Numbered from the stretch's first letter, positions 34,320 through 46,444 are shown. The stretch: DNA of 64,000 nucleotides from Cryptomeria japonica (GCF_030272615.1 NC_081415.1:102788796-102852795); one strand, 5' to 3'. A program made the numbers and translations. Notes: generated by a model not told the origin, from the letters alone.

Positions 34320-35348
34320 CTAACTAATATTCTTTGGTGATGGCATCTCCATAATGGCTTGTACCTTTGTTGGATCCACTTCAATACCTTTAGCTGAGAC
34401 TATGTAGCCTAGTAACTTGCCTGATGTAACCCCGAAGACACACTTCTTAAGGTTGAGCCTGACTTGGAATTTCTCCAATCGATCAAAGATCTTTGTTAGG
34501 ATGCCGAGATGTTCTGCTCTGGTGAAGGATTTAGCTAGTAAATCATCCACATAGTCTTCCATGAAGGTATGCATCATGTCATGAAAGATTGTTGTCATTG
34601 CTCATTGATAAGTAGCTCCTGCATTCTTTAAGCCAAAAGGCATAACATTCCAACAGTACGTTCCCCAAGGATAGGTAAACGTTGTTTTATCTTGATCCTC
34701 TGGGGCTATTTTTATTTGATTATAGCCTAAAAAACCGTCCATTAGTGAGAGCATTGCATGGCCTGCTGTGAGGTCTACAATTATGTCGATATTGGGTAGA
34801 GGAAAGTCATCCTTTGGACAGGCTTTGTTGACATCTCTAAAATCAGTGCAAATTCTAATACTATCGTCTGGTTTTGATACCGGTACTATGTTGGAAATCC
34901 ATTTTGCATAGTTGATGGGTCCAATGAATCCGACATCTAATAGTTTCTTTAGTTCAGCCTTGACCATGAGTGCCACCTGTGGATTCATCTTTCGTAGTTT
35001 TTGCTTGATTGGCTTAATTCTTGGAGAGATGGACAAGTGATGCATGATCAAGTGTGGATCAATTCCGGGCATATCTGCATATGACCAAGCAAAGTTAATT
35101 TTCTTTTCTTTAAAAAAGATGATAAACACTGATCTTTCCTCCTCTGTCAGAGATTCTGCTAGGTGTATGTTTTTGACTGCTTTTGTAGTACCAATGTTGA
35201 TTGATTGAGTGGGCTCAATCAATATGGGTGATCGCTCATGAAAGTGTTCAGGAAGAGTGTCAAGTCTCCCATCCTTAGGTGCCTTAAAAAGGTTTTCACC
35301 CTCAGATGCGTCCTTTATTTTTACTTTTTTGTGATCTAGAGCTTCCAT
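34320..35348 (-). pseudogene. reverse transcriptase of element G
   Basis: Finger and palm motifs are in order: AELKKLLDVGFIGPINYAKW, NIVPVSKP, RICTDFRDVNKACPKD, LSLMDGFLGYNQI, TFTYPWGTYCWNVMPFGL, then the active site YVDDLLAKS. One TGA at 34599-34601 stands where GATYQRAM needs Arg (CGA to TGA). Otherwise the domain is complete. Confidence 0.92.
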
Positions 35349-36329
35349 TGACTGGTTTTCAGCATCAGATCTTTTATTTGGTTCATTTTTGCGACAGAGA
35401 GACTTGGCACTCCCTAGTTTGCAGACATCATTACTTCGTTTGCTAGTAGAGCCTATTTCTGGGTTAACGGTACATAGGTAGTGGATAATAGATTCATCGT
35501 CTGGGAAAATTGGTATATCATGTATTTTGGGTTCGTCCCAGTCGATGAGGTCAGGAAAGACAAGTGGTAAGGAATCATTTGGTGGATCAAGTTCTGCTAC
35601 TGTAAGTGTTAAGACAGAGGTTTCATCGTGATTGGTTTTGGTTTTAAAGAAGTCAAGGATTTCATCGAGGTCTTCGATGGTATCATTTTCCGTATGGACT
35701 TGTTCGTAATGTCGCTGCTCGTTTGGTGTGGCATCATAGATATTTTGTGGACCAAATTCAAGAGGTTGATATTTTGTGTTGCATGCTTCTTCAAAAATGG
35801 ATGTACGACTGCTATTTTTTGCAATATCATTAGGAATATTAGAATAGCTGCCCCATTCATATTCATTGGAATCAGTCTCTGAGGTATCATCCCAGATTTT
35901 ATCAGTGTTGTAAATAGGTATGTTGTATGGTGAAAATAGATCTTTGATGATGGATACCAGTTTGATAGTTTTCTCTGATTTTGTGTCGGATCCTGCTTCT
36001 ACCTTTTGTATTTGCTCATATACTGTGCCTCCTTGGGGAGGAATAATGGTATTGAGAGATGATTCTGTTTGTTTTTTAGATATTGGAGTTTGAATATGAG
36101 CTACTACTGCAGATATGACCTTCTTGTGACTAAGAAGTTTCTCCTAATGTTGCTTTTGTTCTTTACGTTCACGGTCCTTGCGGATTGTTGCTGCTGACTC
36201 AAATAGTGCTTCTTGCCAGGATTCTTCTTTGTACTGCTTCTTTGCTTTCCATTGAGGTTTTGGATTTATGCGTGGTATCTTTCCTAGTAGGAAAGTGAGT
36301 TTACAGCCCAATCTTGTTTTGTCTCTACT
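35349..36329 (-). pseudogene. linker between G-patch and RT of element G
   Basis: Same reading frame as gag and RT. It is Lys/Glu-rich near the G-patch (EREKQH, then a stop), then acidic and Asn/Ser-rich (IWDDTSETDSNEYEWGS, ENDTIEDLDEILDFFK) with a FGPQNIYDATP stretch. No domain recognised. The plus-strand ORF at 35628-35882 is its shadow. Confidence 0.6.
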
Positions 36330-36450
36330 GAGCTATGAAGGAAGGTCTATTGGTTCAGTGACTCCTTCTTTGTGTTTTCCAATAGGTCCCTTACCATCAT
36401 ATCCCATTTGTTGCATGATTAAGTAGCCCTTTCCATATAGGTGTGTTGGT
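36330..36450 (-). pseudogene. G-patch domain between protease and reverse transcriptase of element G
   Basis: Reads GYLIMQQMGYDGKGPIGKHK, then EGVTEPIDLP, which fits the G-patch pattern of regularly spaced glycines (GxxxxxxMGYxxGxGxGxxxxG). G-patches bind RNA or activate DEAH helicases. They are known at this position in some retroviruses and some plant gypsy elements. A TAG follows directly. About 1 kb of low-complexity acidic linker separates it from RT. Confidence 0.75.
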
Positions 36451-36579
36451 AGAACTATGTTCAGAGCAGCTGCTCTGTTATCTTCTTTCTCATCTTTGTA
36501 TAACCAGCTAAGAATGTCCTTTTCTTCTGATTCATGTGCTAGAGTGCCTAGTTGGATGAAGGTACTATCAAATTTGGTG

Positions 36580-37301
36580 ATGGGCTGAGTTACCTAATGT
36601 GTTGATGTTGTAGGTAATCCATGAGATCTGGGTGATGTTGGTAAGTTGGCCAAACACATGGGTTCCAAAGAGTATTCCCCCATGCCTTGTTCTCTGATTT
36701 GCATTTTCTGCTTGAAATCTCCAGGTAATGATTCAGACTTTGCCTTCTGTAGATCTGATGTTGAGGATTTCTGTTTTTCCCTATTATGGGGAACCAAACT
36801 GTCCTGGGTTGCCCCCATTGTATTACAATGTTGAAATGGATTGTGATCAGCAGATATAGAGACCTCTTGTCCATTATAGGAAAATTTGACACACTTGTGA
36901 TACATAGAAGGCACTGCTTGCATTTCATGTATCCAAGGTCAACCTAATAAAATATTGTACGTGAGGTCTATGTCTAAGACCTGACACATAGTATCCTTTT
37001 GCACTGGTCCAACTTGAATGGGTAACATCATGGTTCCTTTAGATGATCTTTCCTCATCATCATATGCCTTTATGGTAATCTTTTTACGTGGATCAATAGA
37101 CTCCTCAGAGAAGCCTAATGCACAGATAAGTTTTAAGGTACATATATTAAGTCCAGCTCCTCCATCTATCAATACTCTTTTTACTCGGTGCTTATAGACG
37201 ATGACTTCAATATGGAGAGGAGTGTTATGCGGATGACTTAAGGAAGTATTATCATGCTCGTAGAAGGTGAGATTATGAGGTCCTATCATATGAGCGACCA
37301 T
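36580..37301 (-). pseudogene. aspartic protease of element G
   Basis: The active site reads VLIDGGAGLNICT, a DGG variant of the D-S/T-G motif common in this lineage. GTMMLPIQVGP and YNILLG follow. The RPWIH expected next is broken by CGA to TGA at about 36937, then WIHEMQAVPS continues. It would cleave the gag-pol polyprotein. Confidence 0.88.
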
Positions 37302-37343
37302 GGCTTGGAATTTGTCAGCATCTAGATCTTGAGGTACATTGGT

Positions 37344-39401
37344 TTCCTATAGCGCTTGTTCCAATATGTCTTTGTGTTTTGGTGACAGTTTTAGCAATTC
37401 TAGTATAGATATTTGAGCAGGAGTTTTGCATAATTGGCTGACTAAATCATATTGGATTTTTGGTGTAGTGTTTGCTGTTGTTGTTGTGTGGCCCTTCAAG
37501 ACATATTTCTGAGCTCTGGTTGTTACATTGATAGATTCTTGATTATGCGGGTCTCGGATTGTGATGATGTTCACATGATTGTCTTCAGTTGATATGTGAT
37601 TGATGGTGTTATTGTAGATGTGATTGATACGAGCCCCACGTGTATCATTTGAGGTTGAAGCTCCATCTTTGTTGTAGTTTAGAGGATTTTTAAAGGCTTC
37701 GTGGTCACCATTTGTTTTGAGACCATCCACTGTTAAATCACCTCGATCAATCATGTCCTGAATAATGTTTTTCAATCTCATGCAATCGTTCATTTGATGA
37801 CCTTTGTTGCGATGAAAATCACAAAAGTGTGAGTCATTCCACCAAGGTGGTTTGATTTGGGGTTCATAGTTGCTGATTGCAGGCAAAGAGATAACCTTGT
37901 TTGCTAGGAGTTCTTTGAATGTTGACTCCAGCGATTGTCCCAGTGGTGTGAAGACATGTTTTTGGAAATTGTTGGTGTCATCTCGTGAATTGTTATTAGG
38001 TCCTTGATTTGTGGTTTTGTTTTGAGTATCGGTGGTGTTGTTTGTGTTGGGTTGACCTTGATTGGTATTCGGTGCGTATGTGTTAGCATCTGGGTTAGCA
38101 CCTTTAGGATTCTTTGTAGCTTGAGGATTTCCTGATAATGCGAGCACTGGTTATTTAGATTTTGGATCATGTGATTCAATACTGCCTTCATTTTTGTTTC
38201 GAGTCCAGAATCTAGATTTGTCTAAGTTGTTGTTGTTTTGGTTATTGTAGTTTGATGAACTTGTTCCTTCTTTGAAGAATTTCAGCGTTCCCTTTTTGAC
38301 ACATGCTTCTTCTACTTGAATATCATTTTCAATCAATTTAGCGAAAGATGGCATGCATTGGAGCTTGAGCCTATAACTCATCTCACCATTCAAGTTGTCA
38401 ATGAAAATTTCCGTTTTCTCCTTTTCAGGAATGTCTCGAGGATATCATGGAACCATACGTCGCCAACGTTGAAGGAATATCATGAATGTTTCATTGTTTT
38501 TCTGTTTGGTGTTGCAGACGTCTAGCATGGTTATAGCATGTTGAATGTTATAGGAATATTGTGTTATGAATTTGTTGACCAATTCATCAAATGATCTGAA
38601 AGGAGGTGTGATCTTGGATAACCATTCCATTGTTTGTCCTCCCAAGCTTCTTGGGAACAACCTCATCAGATAGGTGTCATCATGAGCAAATTCAAGACTC
38701 ATGGTACAAAATTCTCTGACATGATCACAGGGATCGCTTTTCCCATCGTACTTGTTAAATTTAGGCACGTCTGAGTTTGGAGAAAAAGGGATCATGTGCA
38801 ATCTTCTGTCAAAGTGATAAGGACAAATTTCGTTTAATGAGTACTGTACTGTTGTCCCTTGTTGCATGTCTTGCATTTGTCTTTGTAACATTTGCATTTG
38901 TTAAGTAAAGGCAACCAAAGGCGCATTATTTTTCCGAGGGAAGAGTTCTTCCCTTGCATTAATCTTGGGTTGAAATGGTGTATGGAACGGTATGTTTTGC
39001 TCGGGGATGTGTTGCTCAGGGATGTTTTGTCCGGGTGTATGTTGTTCTGGTATGTTTTGTTCAGGAATATCATATTCAGGATCGCGTGCTTCCCCTTCTC
39101 GCTGTCGTTCTTGATATTCGTAATGTTGAGGTCTTGTTCTAAACATGTCTGTGTCAAAGTCTTCAGGGAGTTTAACCCCTTTTCTTGTGATCATGAGCAA
39201 GTATTTTTCCTTGTCATTTTCCATGAAACTTTCCACAAGTTTTTGGAATGAAGCACTTTCTTGGCATTCCTGAAGAAGTTCTTCAGAAATTTCAGTATCC
39301 TCTAGATGTGGACCTTCAAAAGGATTTGATAACCTCCGATTCATACTGGATTCTGCTTGTGCCTCGCTTTGTTTGTTTTGTTGCGAGCGAGTAACAGGCA
39401 T
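37344..39401 (-). pseudogene. gag of element G
   Basis: Starts at MPVTRSQ (39401); an upstream in-frame ATG at 39536 gives a longer form. Order: acidic N-terminus, five IPEQ-type pentapeptides (39000-39085), the retrotransposon gag core (38445-38897; KFNKYDGKSDPCDHVREF, MEWLSKITPPFRSFDELV), a Gln/Asn/Thr-rich stretch, and the knuckle CDFHRNKGHQMNDC (37750-37840), a Cx2Hx4Hx4C variant typical of plant Tat/Athila gag. Stops at about 38898, 38442, 38148 and 37344, all in one frame. Confidence 0.88.
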
Positions 39402-40249
39402 TTTAGTAGAAACTTTATGTGACGAAGGGGACAAAATCCTCTTCGATATGTTGTTCGGGGGTTGGTGGTTCAAGTCGGGGTGTGTTGTAAGTGATGCACT
39501 CATCAAGCAAGAATATCGGATTGATATTTCCTCCATGGTTTATGATTTGATTAAATGCGGATTTTTGACAATATGCCCTAGTATTTAAAGGCTCTTTGTC
39601 AAATTCGATGGATTTGTTTTGGATATAAAGTTTGACGTGATGAAGGAATGTTCGATGAGATTTGAAGAGTTGACGATTGATGTATAAAAATTTATTTCTT
39701 TTGATAAATTTGGAAAAACTTGGTTGTTGTTTCTTCAACGTGGTGTTACGATAAATATTCTTTCTTTTCAGAATATGGGGATTAGTCATGCATAAATGAT
39801 CAATGGTTTCCTTTGAATTGTTTTGGATTCAGTTGATCTTGCTTTGAAAACTCAAGATTTACTTTATCAAAGTGAAGGTTTAGATGCCCCTCCATGACAA
39901 AGCATGTCAAATGATATGGATAAAGTCTCCTGATATGGAAATTTGATTTGACAACTTGACGTTTTAAACAAGTGTTTTTGAGATAAAATTTGCGAGATGA
40001 TAAAGGACCTATTTGCCACTTGTGATGATGTTTCCTGATTTTGATAGGATAGATATATTTTATCATGTGATCAGTTTTGGATTTTTACAACTTTTGTTTG
40101 ACACAAATTTTGCTCAAGAAATAGTTTTTAAAGCTCTGTTTTCGATACTCTTGTTTGATGAAGATGAAGCTGATGAAAAGAGGTTTTCAAAAATGTTTTC
40201 TAAGTTTTCAAAATTCTTCACTGTTTTGCCCCCTGTTTTTCTGGTTTTG

Positions 40250-40630
40250 GTCACACGCTAAAATAGAGACGGGATGCACTACAGAAATTTCTTCACGCGC
40301 TAAGAAAAAGACCACACGCGCTAAGCTGCCCCCGGCCACGTGCTAACTGTTTTAGACTGCTAAACTTTGTTTTTTGTTTTGCTTAAAAAGTTATGCGCTA
40401 ATATGGGCTTGCTACGCGCTCACTGTTAAACCTTACGCGCTATTGTTTGACTCCTACGCGCTAAGCTGATGTTTCAACGTGCTAGGCTATTTTTCAGATG
40501 CGCTAACTGTTTAATACTGTTTTGAAATTTTGGTAGAACGCTACTGTTTTAACTAGACGCGCTAACTTGATGTTATGATGCGCTAACAAATGTACCACAC
40601 ACGCTAAGAAGTTGCTCTCACACGCTAGAC
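40250..40630 (+). repeat. 21-bp-phased GCGCTA array, leader of element G (proximal)
   Basis: ACGCGCTAA-like motifs. The GCT of the motif falls at 40397, 40418, 40439, 40460, 40481, 40502, then 40540, 40561, 40582, 40603 and 40624: exact 21-bp spacing except one 38-bp step. Earlier members (40258-40359) are less regular. Orientation is the reverse of the array at 31020-31465. Confidence 0.85.
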
Positions 40631-42129
40631 TGTCATGGTATTTTCCTTTGGTTGGTTTTTTTTTGCAATTTTTGGATTTTTGTTATGAGTTTTTCAGTTT
40701 TGATGGATGATTTTCTGAAATAATAAATGCAAACATAGTATCAAAGAGACAACCATTTTGCTTAATCTAACAAAAAGTGTATGTTCTGCGAGGATGTGTT
40801 CAAATCCCCAATGTTTTAACAGGTTTGGATACAAATAATACACTTCAAGAAGACTCTTTATTCAAAGGTCATAAGTAATATCATAGCCCACTAGTCTCGA
40901 TACTCCGTCAGCTCAAATAGCCATGTCACCCCTAGAGGGCATCCATTTTTTTGCCTTTTGCCAGAAATTAACTCAAAGTGAATTGCTTCACAATTGAGTA
41001 GTTATCTTGGGAGATATATGGTGAGCGATCTTGGGGGCGGATTCTTTCCCACCCTTGCACTATGATATTACAAATGTCTGGTTACTGACTCGGCTCAAGG
41101 TTTCTATTTCTATGGTTCGTAATCAGGCTTCCTGTTCGGTCGTCAACGATAAACTCCCTCAGGAGGCTTCCCAACCTTTAGAACAAAGGCTTTACGTATC
41201 TCAAGGATACTGGGGGAAGGCTAATCGCTGCGTGCAACCATTGAAAAGGACTTTCATCACTTTCCACTTTTGATTATAGTGGGTTGGAAGACTTGGCGTC
41301 AAAGTCGTTTCCCACTTAAGTCATTCCCTTCACACCGGCCATAAATGGCTTTAAGAGTTGATTTCAACTCCTTGGGAAGGCAGGCCTGCTAAAGGATTGT
41401 AAAATGCTTGAAATGATTGAAAGCGTAAGAGTAGTCTAGCTTTTTGATCACCCAGTTAAGGGGAGAGCATATACCTTGTACTTTCGAGACAAGGCAATCA
41501 AGTTGTTCTTTTTAATCTTTCAAAGAAATGATTTGTTAATCCTATATGGAGATGTTGCTCCACGAAAACATGGTGTTCTTTTTAACTTTTCAAGGCAATG
41601 ATTTTTGGATTTATTGAAAATAAATGGTCAACAAAGTAAATTCGATGTTTCGTCAACAAAGTAAATCGATTCGAAAGGGGAAGATCTTCCCTCTTTAAGT
41701 TTGTAAATGACCTTTGGACTTTGTGTGATTCTTTACTTTGCCAAAATTAAAGATGGATCCTTTTATGCACCAAAGGATGGTGAAATTCTTTCTAAGCCTT
41801 TTGATTTGTAAATTTGCTCTCCTAGAAAAGCAAAAATGATGGTTTTTGTTGTTCTTTTTAAAGCCCAAAACAAAGTGAGTTCAATTTTATCTTTTAAACA
41901 AGAAATTAAAAGAATTCAAACTTTTAACTAACTTGGCTAAGTTAGTAAACAAAAATTCAAACTATTTTAAATCCTAACTAAAAAAAATAACATGATCTCC
42001 CAAACCTGCAAGAAACTGTCAGTAATCTTGCAAAAACAATAAGTAAAGTAGTTAGCAAAACACTGGCTTTGTGGACTTCTACAAGTCTAAATCTGATTTC
42101 TGTTACAAAGTAAATTTTGTTCTCTGTCT

Positions 42130-42400
42130 GTGATGTGCTACAGGACAAACTGTATGCGCTACAATATAATCTGAATGCGCTATCTGATAAGCATGATGCG
42201 CTAATCTATGTTTCAGATGCGCCACTTTGTGTTTTGGAGTCGCCGCTCTGTTTTTCTCCCACGCTGAGACCTATAGGAAAATATTAGTGGGATGATGCGC
42301 TAATTTAAAGGCTTCACGTGCTATTAAATAGACCCACGCGCTAAACAGAAAGCTGGATGCGCTAGGGAATGCTTCCTACGCGCTGATTTCTGTTTCCCGT
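42130..42400 (+). repeat. 21-bp-phased GCGCTA array, leader of element G (distal)
   Basis: The motif GCT (or GCC) occurs at 42138, 42159, 42180, 42201, 42222, 42243 and about 42263, again every 21 bp. More members follow to 42385 after an irregular gap. It ends about 65 bp from the primer binding site. Confidence 0.8.
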
Positions 42401-42450
42401 GTACCTGCAAAAGAGATTAAATTTAAAAACCGATTTGATATATGGGTTCA

Positions 42451-42469
42451 GGCCCCACGGTGGGCGCCA
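42451..42469 (-). other. primer binding site of element G
   Basis: On minus, TGGCGCCCACCGTGGGGCC starts four bases from the LTR edge. This TGGCGCC-type site is common in plant gypsy elements. Confidence 0.8.
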
Positions 42470-42473
42470 TAAA

Positions 42474-43919
42474 TGTATGTGGGAAAAGCGGGTCGATAAA
42501 ACTTGAAATGTGAAAAATGGAGTTGTAGGGAGCCTTGCTCACACACCCACAAGACTTCTTGGTGCAAGCTATGGAGTCATGAAGTATGGCTTAGCTTCCC
42601 AAGGTTGGTTCCATGGTTCTCTATCTCACAAGGTCCCTCAAACCAATGTTTTTGCTCTCAGATCACTGAGCAAAATGGTTTAGGGATGACAAATGCAAGA
42701 ACAAGGGATGCTTTGGTTGATTTTAAGATGAAATGCATCCTAAGCTATGCATGATCCTATAAATACAATAAACTAGTTATAAGATGACAAGATTAGTAAC
42801 AAGACTATCCTAGCATGCTATATTAGTCTATGATTAAGCTAAATGATAAGGAAAATACTCTAAACATGCATATTTAGATTAATTCCTATTGAAAAGAGAG
42901 GCTAAATGATGAGCACAAATGATATATTAAAGCTTGGATGGATTTTAATATAAGTGTGATGCTAAAGACTTGGATCTATGAAAATGGAGGAATGAGAGCT
43001 CTATTTATAGCAAAAATAGGGCAATGGATGGCTAGGATTGAAAGATTTAATCAAGGGTTGAGTTTGAAAGTTGTCAATCCATGTTTACAATTGGCACCAA
43101 TGAAATGGTAACAATTGTCAACATAAGGTTGGTTGAGAGGAGATGTAAGAAGCATTAAATGCTTGAGAAGACCTCATGGTTATCTTAGGGGTAAGGGTTA
43201 GGGTTAAGTTAGGGTTACCCATTGGATTAAGTTTTAATCCAAAGGATAAACTCTTGTGCAAATGATTAAGGGATAACCATGGTCAAAGCAATGAATGCTT
43301 GATGAGACCCTTGGGTTACATGGAGGTTAAGTTAAAAGAAATTATTTAATCATGCTAGAGGGTTGAGTTAACCATTAATGGTTAGGAAGACTTGGAAAAT
43401 TAAGTGGTTGAAGCCTTTAAGGGTTTCTAAAGACTTTGAGGATTTGAGAAGTGACCTTCCCTTGCTTAGGGAGGTGACAAAGTTTAGGAGATGGGTTTAG
43501 GCTAATTAGAAGTGATTAGAAGAATCTAGAAGGGGTTAGGAATAGGGTTTAGGAAGCAAGTGGGAGGTGTAGGATTTTGCAAGTGGATGAAGGGATAATA
43601 GGCTTTAATTGAATAAAATGGATTTAATTCAATTTGGTTGCAATTGGGGAAATTAAATAAATTAGATTTATTCAATTTTTAGGATAACTATTTAATTAAA
43701 TTTTAATTTAATTAAAAAGTGGATAGGGGATTTAATTGAATAAAATGATTTATTCTATTAAATGGCTAAAGAGGTATAGTGAATTTAATTTAAATAAATT
43801 GAGTAATTTACTTAATTAAATAGAGGAATGTGGGTTATTCAATTAAATTGGATTTAATTAAATAGAGAAATGAACATAAAATATTCATTTAGGAATATGG
43901 TCATTTTTATATGTCTACA
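42474..43919 (-). repeat. 5' LTR of element G (minus-strand sense)
   Basis: TGTATGTGGG to GTCTACA. Preceded on the internal side by the primer binding site and followed by GAAGT. As the minus-sense 5' LTR it should carry the element's promoter. Confidence 0.93.
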
Positions 43920-45035
43920 GAAGTCATCATCACTATAAATATAGCATTGACATTGAGAGATGGCCTTTTAAAAGCTTTGAAAGGCTTTGAAGGATTATAT
44001 CCAAGTCCAAATGTGGCTTCATGTATGTTATTTTCTAAAGGAACCTTAATACCTTGTTCATTTATGTCACAACCATTGCCATTTTATCAACTTTTAGCTA
44101 GGATGTGAAAATCGAGACCATAAAGGGATGCCATATCAAAAAGAGATGGTGGGGCCTCATACGACTCAATGCCATAATGAGATGTATAAGAAGAAGATTT
44201 TGAAGAATTATTTGAATTAGAAGAAGCTACAAAATTGTTACTTAATTGTTTAGACAAAGTGGGTTGCTTTTTAGTTTCCACCCTATCATCTTCCTTTTCA
44301 ATATTAGGTTCTCTTGAAGGGATTTTATATTCTCCTATAAAGGTAGGAGTAAAATCTAATGGTCCCCAATCATCTTCTAAGAGTACTTTTTCTGGTGAGA
44401 AAGTATCTTTAGGAGGAGATGACGATTCAGTGTGAGTGGAAGAAGAATTAAGAGTACTCAAAGAAGTAGGCACACTTGAAGATGTAGGAGTGTTTGAAGA
44501 AGAATTAGAAGTAGTTGATCAGGAAGATGAGGTTTGCAATGGAGTTTGTAAATTGGTATTAGTAAACAAAGTATACATCTTATTGTTGTAGATGAACGTA
44601 AGGTGCCTATTCAAAGTAGAAGGGACAACTTGCATACAATTAAGCCAAGGTCATCCAAATAGAATATTATAATTAATCTTATTAGGCATGACATGGATAA
44701 GTGTAGGTAAAATAACATGTCCCACCTTAATAGGCAAGGTTATAGTACCTAAATATTTTTTAGCAATATTGTCAAAGCTATGAATAGTAAGAGAATTAAG
44801 TTGAAGAGAAGAAGGATCCACCTTAATCTTAGGCAATAAATCAATGCTACAAATATTAAGGCCAAATCCACTGTCCACTAAGGTTCTTCTTATAACATTA
44901 CCATTGATAAGAACAACAATCATAAGAGGACCATATTCATGTTGGATATTATGGGAGGGTAGCTAATATTGTGTGTACACAATTTGAGCTTTGTATTCTT
45001 TCATAGGATCAACCAAAGAAGCTATATTATAAGGT
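43920..45035 (-). pseudogene. protease and following region of old gypsy element O
   Basis: The protease reads LVDSGFGLNICS (44651-44923 frame), with GTITLPIKVGHV and YNILFG, then a stop where RPW is expected and WLNCMQVVPS. In the same frame a Ser/Thr/Asn-rich tail follows (44087-44473). A short block near 43960-44020 reads EATFGLGYNPSKPFKAF. No RT, RNase H or integrase lies between here and the O polypurine tract at 26275. The insertions account for all the extra length, so O, like P, appears to be gag-protease only. Cut on the right by the copia element at 45036. Confidence 0.65.
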
Positions 45036-46388
45036 TGTTGGATATTTGGGGAGATTTTTGGATGCTGCAAATATGTGCTTGAGATATTTGAGAGTGATTG
45101 AGAATGTGTTGTCATTGATGTCAACATATTTCTCTATTTGGAGCAGTGATATTCAATATGTTGGTCTATGTTGTATGTTGTAGATGAGTTGTTGATTAAA
45201 GGGTTTTTAGTATGGTATCTATAGTTGATTTAGTGCAATTGTCAGAGGTCCGCATGAAGATTTGATCGAGATTTGAGTATCTGTGTTGTGGCTAGTTTTT
45301 CTATTGACCAGTGATGCCAGTGTTCGGTAATTTTCTCTGCATTGCTCCGAATTGTAATATCTTTATCTACGGATTTGTGAAATAGGTTTGGGATGTTGAT
45401 GTGTGTCCTCAATTTAAGTGGTTCGTGCTTTGGAGGTCTGCAAGTAAATCTTTCAGTTTGACAGTCAGTTTTGTTAGTATTATTAAGGTTTGGTATGATG
45501 ATGATGATGATTCTAGTAATTTGAGCTGGTTCAGTTATTGCTGTGGTAATTCACATTGCTTGTGGATGCTTTTTAGATCGCATGCTATGTGTGTTGGTTG
45601 TCCGCATTGATCTTTGAGTGCATTATGGATGCTTTTCTTGGTCCAGTGGTATTCTTCATGTTCTTAGTCAACATGTTGATTGTAGTGTGTTGCGGATGAT
45701 CGAGGCATAACTATTGGAGGTGTTTCATGTTTGAGGTAGTGATTTAGGTCCATGCTATGCCTTGGTCGACATTGTACTGGTCCACATGAGATAATTCAAG
45801 TATTTAATCAACTTCTATATCATTGTAGTTATTTTACGTGTGGTGAGATGACCTTGATTAGGTTGATCAGTTGATGTCATGTATAAATATATGTTGTAAT
45901 CTTGTGAGAGGTATTAATTATGTGTGAAAATAATGTAATAATTAATCGATAATAGAGTAGAAGTGTGAAGAAGGAAAGTGAAGACTGTTATGTACATAAC
46001 TGAAACTGTAACCAGACATTAGGAGATGTTATTTTCTCAGTTCATGATTTTTCGGAAGTGATTTGATGTTGTCTATAAGGTAGTGAGCGTTCCCTAGGGT
46101 TGTAGCCCTTCTATCTCTAGGCAGTGTGCCTGAATGCATGTGCATTTCCCCTTGTAATATTTCATATACTTCTAATAGGGTATCATCATATTGTGGGTAG
46201 GTTCCCACCATGGTTTTTCCCTTAACCGGGTTTTCCATGTCAAAAATCTTGGTGTTATGTGTGTTGATCCTATGTTGCTATTTCATGCTTTCATTATTGT
46301 TAATAAGATTTGAGTTTAATATAAGATGTTGCAAGTTTGGTGACAACTGATTCACCCCCTCTCTCAGTTGTCTGCCCTATTTTCATCA
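45036..46388 (+). repeat. 5' LTR of copia element E
   Basis: About 1350 bp. It shares TGTTGTCATTGATG, a GGTAGGTTCCCACCATGG-type phrase and CCCCCTCTCTCAG near the end with S1 and S2, but is longer. TTTCATCA at the end directly precedes the primer binding site. Confidence 0.8.
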
Positions 46389-46444
46389 ATTGGTATCAGA
46401 CCTAAGTACCTTCAAAGAAGTCTGACAGTTTGAGGTGATCCGAA

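Larger units (their letters stand above)
39540..42450 (-). other. 5' leader of element G
   Basis: 2.9 kb between primer binding site and gag, unusually long. It contains the two GCGC-core arrays (below) and about 1.5 kb of otherwise unremarkable sequence between them, including a chance 80-codon plus-strand ORF at 41031-41273. Confidence 0.7.
28989..43919 (-). mobile_element. full-length Tat-lineage Ty3/gypsy retrotransposon G (14.9 kb)
   Basis: Both LTRs are 1446 bp (28989-30434 and 42474-43919) and differ at about 20-25 sites by eye. GAAGT flanks both ends (28984-28988 and 43920-43924). The minus-strand order is LTR, primer binding site, 2.9-kb leader, gag, protease, G-patch, reverse transcriptase, RNase H, a second archaeal-type RNase H, integrase, noncoding tail, polypurine tract, LTR. 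The dual RNase H is the hallmark of the Tat lineage. The polyprotein is dead: about a dozen in-frame stops, one frame-changing deletion in integrase and a changed catalytic residue. An antisense promoter and exon lie in the tail. It is inserted in element O. Confidence 0.93.

Noticed and set aside
41031-41273. 80-codon plus-strand ORF in the G leader
   Set aside because: No motif, noncoding leader of a minus-strand element. Treated as chance.
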